DNA of 64,000 nucleotides from Streptomyces sp. AC555_RSS877 (GTDB lineage Bacteria > Actinomycetota > Actinomycetes > Streptomycetales > Streptomycetaceae). How positions within the stretch are numbered: position 1 is the first letter of the stretch; each line of letters starts with the position of its first letter. Positions 16,576 to 25,190 of this stretch are shown here, piece after piece. Below the pieces are notes generated by a model, which ran no database searches, had not been told where the DNA came from, and saw nothing but the letters and a program-made list of their open reading frames with translations. The translations under genes were made by a program, and so were the position numbers. The stretch covers positions 1-64,000 of the forward strand of contig NZ_JAGMUK010000082.1 in NCBI RefSeq assembly GCF_019049245.1, written 5' to 3'.

Positions 16576-16803
16576 TAGGTCCTGTCCGGCGGATCATGCC
16601 GCAGACGCGGGGCCTGGCACGCCGAGCTGCGGGGTTGTCGTCGGTTGCCGACTCCTCCACTCTCGACTTCGCTCGAGCGGGGGGGGGACCCCCATGGCGT
16701 CGACGCTCTCCTCCGCCTTGCAGCTCGACGCACCAGGCCCCGCTCACCTGCGCGATGAGGCGCCGCGGATGTCCTGCGACTTGATCCGCCGGACAGGCCC
16801 TAG
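16576..16803. mobile_element. MITE-like element 2, related core, different termini
   Basis: GTCCTGTCCGGCGGATCA at the left end (from 16579) is mirrored by TGATCCGCCGGACAGG at the right end (16782-16797). The flanks read TAG on both sides (16576-16578 and 16801-16803). The interior, read on the minus strand, repeats the order seen in element 1: TGGTGC, GCAAGGCG, ATGGGGGTCCCCCC, CGGCAAC, GTGCCAGGCC. No transposase is encoded. The right end provides the TAG stop of the adjacent MFS gene. Confidence 0.72.
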
Positions 16804-18278
16804 TCGCGTACGGTGACGCGCTCCGTCTCCTTCACAGTGGACTGGGCGACCACGACCGACGGCTGCGTGCGGCGCGTCGGCCGCAGGCCGGTGAGTGTGA
16901 TCAGGAGGCCGGCCGCCGCGACGACGGTCACCACGACCAGTCCGGGCCGGTAGCTGTCCAGGACGGCCTGCGGGGTGGCGTTCTCGGGCGCACCCGCGGT
17001 CACCACGGCCGTGACGACGGCCAGGAAGATCGCGCCGCCGACCTGCACGGAGGTGTTGAGCAGTCCGGAGACCATGCCCTGCTCGTGGTCCTCGACACCG
17101 TTGGTGGCCTGGATGTTGAGGGACGGGAAGACCAGTGCGCAGGCGGCGCCGATGAGCAGCATCGACGGCAGGATGACCGCCGCGTACACCGGGTCGAGGT
17201 CGACCCGCAGGAACAGCGCGTACCCGACGACCATCAGCGCGAAGCCGATGGCGATCAGCCGCTGGGTGCCGTAGCGGTCGACGATCGAGCCGACCTTCGT
17301 CGAGGACAGCGCCACCAGCGCGCCCGCGGGCAGGAAGGCGAGCGCGGTGTGCAGTGCCGACCAGCCGAGCAGGGACTGCATGTAAAGCGTCACCAGGAAC
17401 TGGAAGCCGACGTACGAGCCGAAGAACGCCATCGCGCCGAGCTGGGCGCGGATCTGGGTGCCGGAACGCAGCACGCCGAGCCGGATCAGCGGTCCTGCCG
17501 AGCGCCGCTCGACCAGGACGAACACCGTGAGCAGGACGGCGACGGCGAGGAAGGACAGCAGCGTGCGGGCCGAGGTCCAGCCGGCCTCCGGGGCCTGTAC
17601 GACGGTGAAGACCAGCAGCAGCATCGAGGCGGTGCCGAGGACGGCGCCGGGGATGTCGTAGCCGTTGTGGTCCTTCTCCCGGGCGCTGCGCGGCAGCAGT
17701 TTCAGACCGGCGGCCAGGGCGATCAGGGCGATGGGGGCGGGCAGCAGCATGGTGAGGCGCCAACTGGCCTCGGTGAGCAGGCCGGACAGCACCAGTCCCA
17801 TCGAGAAGCCGGTGGCGGCGCAGGTGGTGTAGATGGAGAGGGCGCGGTTGCGCAGCGGGCCCTGCGGGAACGTCGTGGTGATGATCGACAGGCCGGCGGG
17901 AGCGGTGAAGGCCGCGCTCAGGCCCTTGATGAAGCGGCTGGCGATCAGCAGCGGGCCCGAGTCGACGAGGCCGCCGAGCAGTGAGGCGACGGCGAAGACG
18001 CCCAGGGCGATCAGGAAGACCTGGCGCCGGCCCAGCAGATCGGCGGCCCGTCCGCCGAGGAGCAGCAGGCCGCCGTAGCCCAGGATGTAGCCGCTGACGA
18101 TCCATTGCAGTGTCGAGGTGGACAGGCCGAGGTCGGCGCCGATGGAGGGCAGGGCGACGCCGACCATCGACACGTCCAGCGCGTCCAGGAACATCGCGGC
18201 GCACAGGACCAGCAGAGTGCCCCACAGCCGGGGCGTCCAACGCCCTTCGGACGTGGGAGTGGTGAGCGGAGAGGTCAT
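16800..18278 (-). CDS. DHA2-family MFS multidrug exporter (EmrB/QacA type)
   Basis: A 492-residue inner-membrane transporter with the hydropathy of 14 membrane helices. Family motifs include LDALDVSMVGVALPSIG in helix 1 (motif D1-like), GGRAADLLGRRQVF (motif A) and the GMVSGLLNTSVQVGGAIF region. It should export drugs or metabolites using the proton gradient. The ATG start is conventional. It diverges from a MarR regulator, the usual arrangement for ligand-induced efflux. The stop codon TAG at 16802-16800 is formed by the end of the adjacent MITE-like element, so the native C-terminus may have been slightly changed by that insertion. Confidence 0.92.
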   Translation of the reverse strand: MTSPLTTPTSEGRWTPRLWGTLLVLCAAMFLDALDVSMVGVALPSIGADLGLSTSTLQWIVSGYILGYGGLLLLGGRAADLLGRRQVFLIALGVFAVASLLGGLVDSGPLLIASRFIKGLSAAFTAPAGLSIITTTFPQGPLRNRALSIYTTCAATGFSMGLVLSGLLTEASWRLTMLLPAPIALIALAAGLKLLPRSAREKDHNGYDIPGAVLGTASMLLLVFTVVQAPEAGWTSARTLLSFLAVAVLLTVFVLVERRSAGPLIRLGVLRSGTQIRAQLGAMAFFGSYVGFQFLVTLYMQSLLGWSALHTALAFLPAGALVALSSTKVGSIVDRYGTQRLIAIGFALMVVGYALFLRVDLDPVYAAVILPSMLLIGAACALVFPSLNIQATNGVEDHEQGMVSGLLNTSVQVGGAIFLAVVTAVVTAGAPENATPQAVLDSYRPGLVVVTVVAAAGLLITLTGLRPTRRTQPSVVVAQSTVKETERVTVRD

Positions 18279-18292
18279 GCCGGAGACACTAC

Positions 18293-18348
18293 ATGCGTAT
18301 GCATTGAATGTAAGTGCATTTAATTCCGATGCAACAAACTTGTTCCTC
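18293..18348. promoter_or_regulatory. MarR/DHA2 divergent promoter with repeated TGCA-type half-sites
   Basis: This AT-richer gap holds several ATGCA/TGCAT half-sites; the clearest pair is ATGCA (18299-18303) facing TGCAT (18315-18319), with another GATGCA near 18329 and an imperfect palindrome AACAAACTTGTT after it. These are plausible MarR operators overlapping the two promoters. Confidence 0.5.
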
Positions 18349-18363
18349 TGCTACGGTGCGCTC

Positions 18364-18756
18364 ATGGCGGCGAAGAAGGCCGAGCGGACGCTCGCGGACC
18401 AGTGGCGGGACATCCTGGCGCTGCATGCGCGCACCCAGTGCGAACTCGACCGCGCACTGCACCAACACGGCCTGTGCGGCAGCGACTTCGAGGTGCTCGA
18501 CGTCCTGTCCGAACAGCGCGCGGACGGCGTCTGTTCCTACCGCGTCCAGGAGATCTCCGAGCGCGTCCACCTCAGCCAGAGCGCGCTGTCCCGGCTGGTC
18601 GCCCGGCTGGAGAAGGACGGCCTCGTCGAACGCGGGATGTGCGAGGAGGACCGGCGTGGCGTCCGTGTGGCCCTCACGTCGAAGGGCCGCGCGCTCCACG
18701 GCGACGTGCTGCCCCTGCAGCGCGCGGTACTGACGAGGATGCTCGCCTCCGGCTGA
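18364..18756 (+). CDS. MarR-family transcriptional regulator
   Basis: A 130-residue winged-helix regulator with the MarR core FEVLDVLSEQ, VQEISERVHLSQSALSRLVARLEKDGLVERGMCEEDRRGVRVALTSKGRALH. The wing Asp-Arg-Arg (EEDRRGVRV) and recognition helix are intact. It diverges from the DHA2 exporter gene and most likely represses it until a phenolic or drug-like ligand binds. Two Cys residues in the N-terminal half raise the possibility of oxidant sensing but are not diagnostic. Confidence 0.92.
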   Translation: MAAKKAERTLADQWRDILALHARTQCELDRALHQHGLCGSDFEVLDVLSEQRADGVCSYRVQEISERVHLSQSALSRLVARLEKDGLVERGMCEEDRRGVRVALTSKGRALHGDVLPLQRAVLTRMLASG

Positions 18757-18769
18757 GCCGCGCTCGGCT

Positions 18770-19504
18770 TCACCCGATGGCGGACGTCTCCCGCCACAGT
18801 TCGGCGACCGAGGCGTCCCCGGACACGGCCGGGAACGGCAGCCGGTTCCACAACGACAGGTACAACTGCGCGGCGGGTCCGGCCACTTCGCAGTCGGCCT
18901 CCCCGGTGTCGCCCCGCTCCGCCGCCGGCGGCTCCTGAGTCAGTCGTACGGTCCACAGCGCGCCGTCGATGTCCGTCGCCCGCACCCGCAGCACCCGGGG
19001 TTCCTCGGTGCGCACCCTGCTCTTGGCGCGGGCGTGGAACCCGAGCAGCAACTCGTCGATGCCGTCCACCGCGAAGCCGCCGGCGATCTCGCCCGGGGTG
19101 CCGCCCCTGGCCGACTCGGCGTCGATCCGGTGCACGGCCGTCTCGTGCGCCTGCCGCCGGGCCCAGAACGCCAGTGGCGAGGGCGCGGGCAGGAAGTGCC
19201 AGCACCGGAGGTCGGGCGAGGCGGAGCGCAGGGTGTCGACGAGCCGCTCGTGGCCCTCCCGGAACCAGGCCAGCAGTTCGGCGTCGTCGAGGTCGGGCAG
19301 CTCTCCCATGGGGTGGTACGAGGTGTGTCCCTCGGCGACGAACGCCGTCGCCCAGCGATGCACCACGCCCGTGTGCAGCAGCAGGTCCGTCACCAGCCAC
19401 CCCGGGCAGGTCGGCACCTTGGCACCGGTGCCGGCCTCCTCGGCGGCGGCGGCCAGCAGCCGGCCCTCTCGGTCAAGGATCGCAGTGAACTCGGCAGTCT
19501 CCAT
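18770..19504 (-). CDS. Maleylpyruvate isomerase family (DinB-fold, mycothiol-type) protein
   Basis: A 244-residue protein. The N-terminal DinB-like four-helix domain shows VPTCPGWLVTDLLLHTGVVHRWA and a later HETAVHRIDAE, which supply the three metal-binding His residues of the mycothiol-dependent maleylpyruvate isomerase group. The C-terminal half has the SCP2-like AQLYLSLWNRL segment common in actinobacterial members. It probably catalyses a mycothiol-dependent transfer or isomerisation; no aromatic-degradation genes are adjacent, so maleylpyruvate itself is not implied. It converges with the MarR gene, leaving only 13 bases between the stops. Confidence 0.85.
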   Translation of the reverse strand: METAEFTAILDREGRLLAAAAEEAGTGAKVPTCPGWLVTDLLLHTGVVHRWATAFVAEGHTSYHPMGELPDLDDAELLAWFREGHERLVDTLRSASPDLRCWHFLPAPSPLAFWARRQAHETAVHRIDAESARGGTPGEIAGGFAVDGIDELLLGFHARAKSRVRTEEPRVLRVRATDIDGALWTVRLTQEPPAAERGDTGEADCEVAGPAAQLYLSLWNRLPFPAVSGDASVAELWRETSAIG

Positions 19505-19604
19505 GCAGGTGAGTGTGCCGGATGGAGTGCGTTCCGAGAGAAGGATGTACGAGCGGCAGGCGTGGCCCGTCGTTGAAGCGACCGGGCCGGGCAGCGGACA
19601 CGTG

Positions 19605-20804
19605 TCAGTCCACCGCCGCCCGGCGGATGACGAATCCGATCACCGCGGCGACCGCCGCCAGCCCGGCGACGCTGGTGAGGGCGATCGGCAGGGAGAACCA
19701 GTCGGCCATGAACCCGATGGCGGGCGGGCCGAGGAGCATGCCGCCGTAGCCGAGGGTGGAGGCGACGGCGACACCGGTGGGCCCGGCCAGGGCGCCGGCG
19801 CGTTCCACGGCGACCGGGAAGATGTTGGCGAGACCGAGTCCGGCGACGGCGAAGCCCAGGAGCACCAGCCACACGTGCGGGGCTAGTGAGCCGAGCACCA
19901 TGCCCACGGCCGCGGTGGCACCGCCCGCGACCACGGTCGGCGTCCGGCCGAGGCGCTGGAGGAGGGTGCTGCCGGTCAGCCGGCCGACGGTCATCGCGAG
20001 CGCGAAACACGCGTACCCCGCGGCCGCGACACCGGGGGACGCGTCGAGGTCCTGTTGCAGGTGCAGGGTGCCCCAGTCGGCCAGGGCGCCCTCGCCGTAC
20101 GCGGTGCACAGCGCGATCAGGCCGAAGACCACCACCAGTTTGCGGTTACGGCCGTCGAGGCGGCCCCGGCCAGGCTGCTCCCGCCGCTCTGGCTCAGGGG
20201 GCGCCGGAGGATCGATGCGCAGCAGCGTGGGGCCGGCCGCGGCGGTCACCAGCAGGCCCACGACGGTCAGGCCGAGCAGATGCTCGGTGGGGGAGAGGTG
20301 GCCGGCGACCAGTCCGCCCAGGCCCGCGCCGATCATGCCGCCGAGGCTGAAGGCGGCGTGGAAGCTGGGCATGATGGGGCGCCGCAGGGCGGCCACCAGG
20401 TCGACGGCCGCGCTGTTGAAAGCCACGTTGATCCCGCCGTACGCCGCGCCGAACACCAGCAGGACGGCGGCGAGCGCGGCCGCGGAGTGGGTGAGCGGAG
20501 GCAGCGCGACGCTCAGGGAGAGCAGGACGGCGCAGACGACGGTGACGCGGTGGTTGCCGTGGCGGCGGCAGAGGCGACCGGTGAGGATCATCGTGATGAC
20601 CGCGCCGGCGGAGACGCCGAGGAGAGCGAGGCCGAGGGTGCTGGCGGAGGCGTCGGTCTGGTCCTTGATGGCGGGGATGCGGACGACCCAGCCGGCGAAG
20701 ACGAAGCCGTCGAGGGCGAAGAAGGCGGTGAGGACGACGCGGAGCCGGGTGAGGGTGTGACCCGGCACGGCGCTGTGCGTTCGGGCTTTGTTTATTTGCG
20801 GCAC
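19605..20804 (-). CDS. MFS transporter (YbjJ-like, 12 helices)
   Basis: A 399-residue integral membrane protein with 12 predicted hydrophobic helices, a motif A-like GRLCRRHGNHRV loop after helix 2 and a long cytoplasmic loop near residues 200-220. The FALDGFVFAGWVVRIPAIKD start and FNSAAVDL, MPSFHAAFSLGGMIGAGLGG segments match the YbjJ-type branch of the major facilitator superfamily. The substrate is unknown. The GTG start lies just upstream of an AT-rich patch (TTTATTTG). It is monocistronic and diverges from a DeoR regulator about 440 bases away. Confidence 0.88.
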   Translation of the reverse strand: MPQINKARTHSAVPGHTLTRLRVVLTAFFALDGFVFAGWVVRIPAIKDQTDASASTLGLALLGVSAGAVITMILTGRLCRRHGNHRVTVVCAVLLSLSVALPPLTHSAAALAAVLLVFGAAYGGINVAFNSAAVDLVAALRRPIMPSFHAAFSLGGMIGAGLGGLVAGHLSPTEHLLGLTVVGLLVTAAAGPTLLRIDPPAPPEPERREQPGRGRLDGRNRKLVVVFGLIALCTAYGEGALADWGTLHLQQDLDASPGVAAAGYACFALAMTVGRLTGSTLLQRLGRTPTVVAGGATAAVGMVLGSLAPHVWLVLLGFAVAGLGLANIFPVAVERAGALAGPTGVAVASTLGYGGMLLGPPAIGFMADWFSLPIALTSVAGLAAVAAVIGFVIRRAAVD

Positions 20805-21242
20805 AAAATCAGGCTAGGTGGGTGCCCGGGAGAGAGCAAGGAGCGGTGCGGCGACCGCGGGAGGTGCCAGGCGGGAGCCGGGAGCCGGAGCGTGGACGGG
20901 GTGCCGGAGCAGTGTCCGAGGCCGGAGCCGTGCCCTCAGTCGCACCCGCACCCGCACCCGCAGCCGCAGCCGGAGCCGGAGCCGCTCCGCGTCCGGAAAG
21001 GCGGCCGTCGGCACGGCCGTAGCGGCGCCCCGTCCGCGACGCGGGCCCGCACGGACGCCGCCCCGCCACGAGCAGCCTCCGCCCAGGATCGGGGAGCCGC
21101 CTGCCCTCGCGGGCCGGGACGACGGTGGGCAGAAGCACCGGTTTTCACCCCCTCTAAGCTGCTCGAACAAGCAGCGGCTTGCAGAGAACCGGACACGGCT
21201 CGTGCTTTCACGGGTCCGCACACCACGGACAGGGGACGACGC
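20805..21242. other. Long intergenic region with short tandem repeats and a DeoR promoter
   Basis: No supported gene. Between about 20940 and 20985 the sequence is a run of degenerate hexamers (CGCACC, CGCAGC, CGGAGC types). Near the right end CTGCT (21159-21163) faces AGCAG (21170-21174) around CGAACA, an inverted repeat about 70 bases before the DeoR start that could be its own operator. Confidence 0.45.
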
Positions 21243-22031
21243 ATGGCGGCACCGCAGAACAGATGGAGCGCCTTGCTGGACATCTTGACGCGCGACGGGC
21301 GGATCGAGGTCGAGGCCGCCGCGGAAGCACTGCACGTCTCCGCTGCGACGATCCGACGGGATCTGGACGAGCTGGCGCGCCAGCAGATGGTCACCCGTAC
21401 CCACGGCGGCGCCGTGATCAACACCATCGCCTACGACCTGCCGCTCCGCTACAGGGCGGCGCGCAACGCTCCGGAGAAGGAGCGGATCGCCAGTGCGGCG
21501 GCGGGCCTGGTGAGGGCGGGTGCCGTGGTGGGTCTGAACGGCGGCACCACGACCACCGCGGTCGCCCGGGCACTGGCCATCCGGCCGGAGCTGAGCACGG
21601 AGGGCTCGGGGCCCTCGCTGACGGTCGTCACCAACGCGCTGAACATCGCCAACGAGTTGGTCGTGCGCCGCCATGTGAAGCTCGTCGTCACCGGGGGAGT
21701 GGCCCGCCCGGCCTCGTACGAGCTCACCGGACCGCTCGGCACCGAGATGCTCGCGCAGATCACCCTCGACCACGTCTTCATCGGCGTCGACGCGATCGAC
21801 GTCCGGCACGGGGCCACGGCCCAGGACGAGGGCGAGGCCGGAATCAACTGGGCGTTGGCCCGCCGCGCCGAGCAGGTGATCGTGGTCGCGGACTCCACCA
21901 AGCTGGGCCGGCGGGCCTTCGCCCGGATCTGCCCGGTGGAGGACGTCCATGTTCTGGTCACCGACAAGGCGGCGGGCCCGGAGCTGACCGAGCCCTTCGC
22001 CGCGGCGGGGGTTGAGATCGTCCGGGCCTGA
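21243..22031 (+). CDS. DeoR/GlpR-family transcriptional regulator
   Basis: A 262-residue sugar-metabolism repressor. The N-terminal DeoR helix-turn-helix is clear (LDILTRDGRIEVEAAAEALHVSAATIRRDLDELARQQMVTRTHGGA), followed by the DeoR C-terminal sensor domain with the phosphosugar-binding pattern GLNGGTTTTAVARAL and the Lys-containing VADSTKLGRRAFA. The usual effector for this family is a phosphorylated sugar. It converges with a sugar ABC importer and is the nearest regulator to the glycoside hydrolase run, so it is the best candidate for their control. The ATG at 21243 has GGGGAC upstream. Confidence 0.92.
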   Translation: MAAPQNRWSALLDILTRDGRIEVEAAAEALHVSAATIRRDLDELARQQMVTRTHGGAVINTIAYDLPLRYRAARNAPEKERIASAAAGLVRAGAVVGLNGGTTTTAVARALAIRPELSTEGSGPSLTVVTNALNIANELVVRRHVKLVVTGGVARPASYELTGPLGTEMLAQITLDHVFIGVDAIDVRHGATAQDEGEAGINWALARRAEQVIVVADSTKLGRRAFARICPVEDVHVLVTDKAAGPELTEPFAAAGVEIVRA

Positions 22032-22055
22032 GCGCCTTCGCGCGTCGCCCTCAGG

Positions 22056-22958
22056 TCACTTGATGCCGCCGGCCGTCAGGCCGCTGATCAGATAGCGCTC
22101 CACGAAGACGAACAGGACGACGACCGGCACGATCGCGATCAGCGAGGTGGCGAAGAGGTACTGCCACTGCTCCTGGTAGGCCGTGACGAATCCGGGGATG
22201 GCCTTGGTCAGCGTCGTCCGGTCGCCGGACGAGGTGATGGTGAGGGCGACGACGTACTCGTTCCAGGCCCCGATGAACGTGTAGACGAGCGCGGTCACCA
22301 CTCCGGGCAGCGCCAGCGGCAGGGTGACCCTGACCAGCGCGCCCAGCCGGCCGGCCCCGTCCATGTACGCCGCCTCCTCCAGCTCCTTGGGGATGCTCGC
22401 GAAGTACGCGTTGAGGATCCAGATGCAGAACGGCAGGTTGAACGCCGCGTTGACCAGGATCAACCCCTCCGCGGTGTCGGTCAGATCGAGGCTGACCATC
22501 TCCCGGTAGATGCCCACCAGCAGTGCGGTCGGCGCGAACATCTGGGTGACCAGCACCAGTAGCAGGAACGCGCCGCGCCCGCGGAACCGGTGGCGGGCGG
22601 TGTAGTAGGCGGCGGGCAGTCCCACGGCGAGGGCGAGGAGCGTGGACATCCCGGCGACGTACAGCGAGAACAGCAGCGCGTCGGAGACCGGCGGATCCGT
22701 CAGCGACCAGACGTCGGCGAAGTTCGACCACTCCCAGTGCTGTGGCAGATAGGACGGCGGTGACTTCATCAGTTCCGGCGTCGGCTTCAGGGCCGTCAAC
22801 AGCATCTGCAGGTACGGCGCCAGGAAGAACAGGGCCACCAGCCAGCCCACCGCGGTGAGCATGACGGTGCGAAGCCGGGGCGGGCGCCGCCGCCGGACCT
22901 TGGCGGGAGGGGTCGTCGGGGTGGGGGCCTTGGTGGCTCGGGCCGTGACGGCGGACAT
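22056..22958 (-). CDS. Carbohydrate ABC transporter permease (MalG type)
   Basis: A 300-residue inner-membrane permease with six hydrophobic helices and the EAA loop contacting the ATPase, here ELEEAAYMDGAGRLGALVRVTLPLALPG. The C-terminal VERYLISGLTAGGIK is characteristic of MalG-like CUT1 permeases. Its ATG overlaps the stop of the upstream permease gene (TGATG). Together with the two genes above it forms a sugar importer that lacks an ATPase gene, as is common in streptomycetes, where the shared MsiK ATPase usually serves several such systems. Confidence 0.92.
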   Translation of the reverse strand: MSAVTARATKAPTPTTPPAKVRRRRPPRLRTVMLTAVGWLVALFFLAPYLQMLLTALKPTPELMKSPPSYLPQHWEWSNFADVWSLTDPPVSDALLFSLYVAGMSTLLALAVGLPAAYYTARHRFRGRGAFLLLVLVTQMFAPTALLVGIYREMVSLDLTDTAEGLILVNAAFNLPFCIWILNAYFASIPKELEEAAYMDGAGRLGALVRVTLPLALPGVVTALVYTFIGAWNEYVVALTITSSGDRTTLTKAIPGFVTAYQEQWQYLFATSLIAIVPVVVLFVFVERYLISGLTAGGIK

Positions 22959-23935
22959 CAGCCGATCTCCTCTCGCCCGCGGACGACGCGCAGGTAGACC
23001 AGCACGACCAGCAGGATCAGCGCGAAGTTCACGACGGCCATGGCCGCCGACTCGCCGACGGCCTGGTTGTCGAACGCGAGCTTGTACATATACGTGGTGG
23101 TCGTGTCGGTGGCGAAGCCGGGACCGCCGCGGGTCATGGCCCAGATGACCGGGAAGGAGTTGAACACGTTGATGACGTTGATGATGGCGGCGACCAGCAG
23201 GGACGGGCGCAGCAGCGGCAGCGTGACGGAGAGATAGGTGCGGGCCGGTCCCGCGCCGTCCAGACGGGCCGCCTCGTACACCTCGGCCGGGATGGTCCCC
23301 AGTCCGGAGAGGATGACGAACGCCGTGAACGGCAGCGAGACGAAGACGGCCACGGCCATCATCCAGGCGAACGCCTGGACCGGGTGGGCCAGCCAGTTCA
23401 CCGGTTTGTCCAGGATTCCCACGTCCATCAGCACGCGGTTGACGACGCCGTAGAAGTTGTTCAGCATCCAGCGCCAGGTGAGCGCCGTCATCAGGACCGA
23501 TGCCGCCCACGGCACGATCAGCGCCCAGCGGACCAGCCGGCGCCCGGGGAAACGCGAGTTGAGCAACTGCGCCAGTGCGAGCGAGACGAGGATGGTGACC
23601 GTGACGACGCCCACCACCCAGACCAGGGTGCGCAGCACCACGCCCGGCAGGTCCGGCTCGGCGAACAGTTCGGCGTAGTTGGCGCCCCCCGCGAAACCGC
23701 GGGTCAGTCCGGTGGAGCTGATGTCCATCAGGGACGTTCGGGCCATCTCGACGACGGGCCAGATGACCACGGCCAGGATCAGCGCGAGCGCGGGGCCGAT
23801 CCACAGCAGCGGTTCGAGTGCCCGCAGGCGGCGACCGTTGTGGGCCTGGCGGGAACCGGGTGCCGGTGCCGCCGACGGCTGTCCCTGTCCGTCCTCGGCC
23901 CCGGCGGTGTGCGGGGTGACGTCCTGTACGGCCAC
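22958..23935 (-). CDS. Carbohydrate ABC transporter permease (MalF type)
   Basis: A 325-residue permease with a Pro/Ala-rich cytoplasmic N-terminus, about six membrane helices and the EAA loop EVYEAARLDGAGPARTYLSVTLPLLRPS. The TRGGPGFATDTTTTYMYKLAF periplasmic segment is typical of MalF-like CUT1 permeases. It lies four bases after the binding-protein gene and overlaps the following permease gene, so the three genes form one operon. With its partner it should form the membrane channel of a di- or oligosaccharide importer. Confidence 0.92.
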   Translation of the reverse strand: MAVQDVTPHTAGAEDGQGQPSAAPAPGSRQAHNGRRLRALEPLLWIGPALALILAVVIWPVVEMARTSLMDISSTGLTRGFAGGANYAELFAEPDLPGVVLRTLVWVVGVVTVTILVSLALAQLLNSRFPGRRLVRWALIVPWAASVLMTALTWRWMLNNFYGVVNRVLMDVGILDKPVNWLAHPVQAFAWMMAVAVFVSLPFTAFVILSGLGTIPAEVYEAARLDGAGPARTYLSVTLPLLRPSLLVAAIINVINVFNSFPVIWAMTRGGPGFATDTTTTYMYKLAFDNQAVGESAAMAVVNFALILLVVLVYLRVVRGREEIG

Positions 23936-23939
23936 TCCG

Positions 23940-25190
23940 TCAGCCGTCCTTCTCGGCGGTCTCCTGGATCTCGCCCAGGACCTTCTTGGGTGCGGCGCCG
24001 GACACGGCGGTGCCGATGCGCTGCTTCACGGCGCCCTCGACGGCCGACCAGTTGGGGTTGTCGGTGGGGGCGAACCGCGCGCCCGACAGTGCGTCGACGA
24101 ACGGCTTGTAGTAGGAGGAGTCCGAACTCAGTGCGTCACCAGCCGACTTGGTGACCGACAGGAACCCCTCGGTGGACAGGAACTTCGAGGCGTTCTCCTT
24201 CTGGTAGAAGAAGTCGAGGAACTTGTTGACCGCCTCGCGGTTCTTGCTCTCGTCCTTCTTGAAGGCCACCAGGTAGTCCTGGACACCGAGCGTGTTGTGC
24301 CTCGTGCCGTCCTTGCTCGGCAGGGGCGCGACACCGTAGTTCAGCTTCTTGTCGACCGTGTCGATGAAGCCCTTGCGCATGAAGACGGCGCCGTTGATCA
24401 TGCCGATCTTGCCCTGCGCGAACTGGTTGAAGACGTCCTTGCGGTTGGTGGCCTCGGGGTTGGGCTGTGTCAGCCCGGCCTTGGTGAGCTTGCGCAGGAA
24501 GTCCAGTGTCTCGACGTTGGCCTGCTGGTCCACCGTCCACTTACCCGACGTGTCGGTCCAGCCGCCGCCGTTGTTCATCGCCCAGATGTAGAACTCCGCC
24601 TGGGCCTCCTCCGCGCCGAGCGGCAGGCCCAGCGGGATGTCCCCGGCCGCCTTGATCTTCTTGGCGGCGTCCTCGACACCGGCCCAACTGGACGGCGGCT
24701 CAGAGATGTTGGCCTTGTCGAAGATGTCCTTGTTGTAGAAGAAGAGCCGCGCGCTGGAGATGAACGGCAGGCCGTACTGGACACCTTGGTACTGCGCCTG
24801 GTCGGCGAAGAGCGGCAGGAAGTCGTCGAGCACCTTCGGCGACACGACGTCCTTGGCCTGGTGGATCAGGTCGTCGCGGGCGAAGTCGGAGAACTTGTTG
24901 TAGTTGAGGACGTCGGGTTGCTGCCCGGTCTGGATGTACGTCTTGACCTTCGAGTCCAGCTGCTCCCAGTCGACGACCTCCAACTCGACCTGGTAGCCGG
25001 GGTTCTCGGCCTCGAAGGTCTTGATGAGGTTGTCCCAGTAGGGCTGGGTGTCGTCGTCGTACTTGGCGGCCACGAATCTGATCGTCTTCCCGTCGGAGTC
25101 GTCGCCGCCGGCCGAACCTCCCTTGCCGCAGCCGCTGAGGACCAGGGCGAGGGTCACACCTGCCGAGATGCCGATGAGGTGCCGTTTCAC
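23940..25190 (-). CDS. Extracellular sugar-binding lipoprotein of ABC importer 1
   Basis: A 416-residue solute-binding protein. The signal peptide (KRHLIGISAGVTLALVLSGC) has a lipobox with the modified Cys at residue 21, so it is membrane-anchored outside the cell. The CUT1 binding-protein fold is recognisable: IRFVAAKYDDDTQPYWDNLIKTFEAENPGYQVELE, QQPDVLNYN, QFAQGKIGMINGAVF. The GTG at 25190 was chosen because GAAGGTGG lies just upstream and the signal peptide begins there; a longer frame exists. It is the first gene of the importer operon and faces the GH31 gene across a 480-base promoter region, so substrate capture and hydrolysis are probably co-induced. Confidence 0.93.
   Translation of the reverse strand: MKRHLIGISAGVTLALVLSGCGKGGSAGGDDSDGKTIRFVAAKYDDDTQPYWDNLIKTFEAENPGYQVELEVVDWEQLDSKVKTYIQTGQQPDVLNYNKFSDFARDDLIHQAKDVVSPKVLDDFLPLFADQAQYQGVQYGLPFISSARLFFYNKDIFDKANISEPPSSWAGVEDAAKKIKAAGDIPLGLPLGAEEAQAEFYIWAMNNGGGWTDTSGKWTVDQQANVETLDFLRKLTKAGLTQPNPEATNRKDVFNQFAQGKIGMINGAVFMRKGFIDTVDKKLNYGVAPLPSKDGTRHNTLGVQDYLVAFKKDESKNREAVNKFLDFFYQKENASKFLSTEGFLSVTKSAGDALSSDSSYYKPFVDALSGARFAPTDNPNWSAVEGAVKQRIGTAVSGAAPKKVLGEIQETAEKDG

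Noticed and set aside
20938..20986. Possible CRISPR-like repeat array
   Set aside because: Units are about 6 bp, contiguous and degenerate, without spacers or cas genes.
20809..21138. 109-codon minus-strand frame in the gap before the DeoR gene
   Set aside because: Its translation is driven by the hexamer repeat (Ala/Gly/Pro runs), with no ribosome site or domain.
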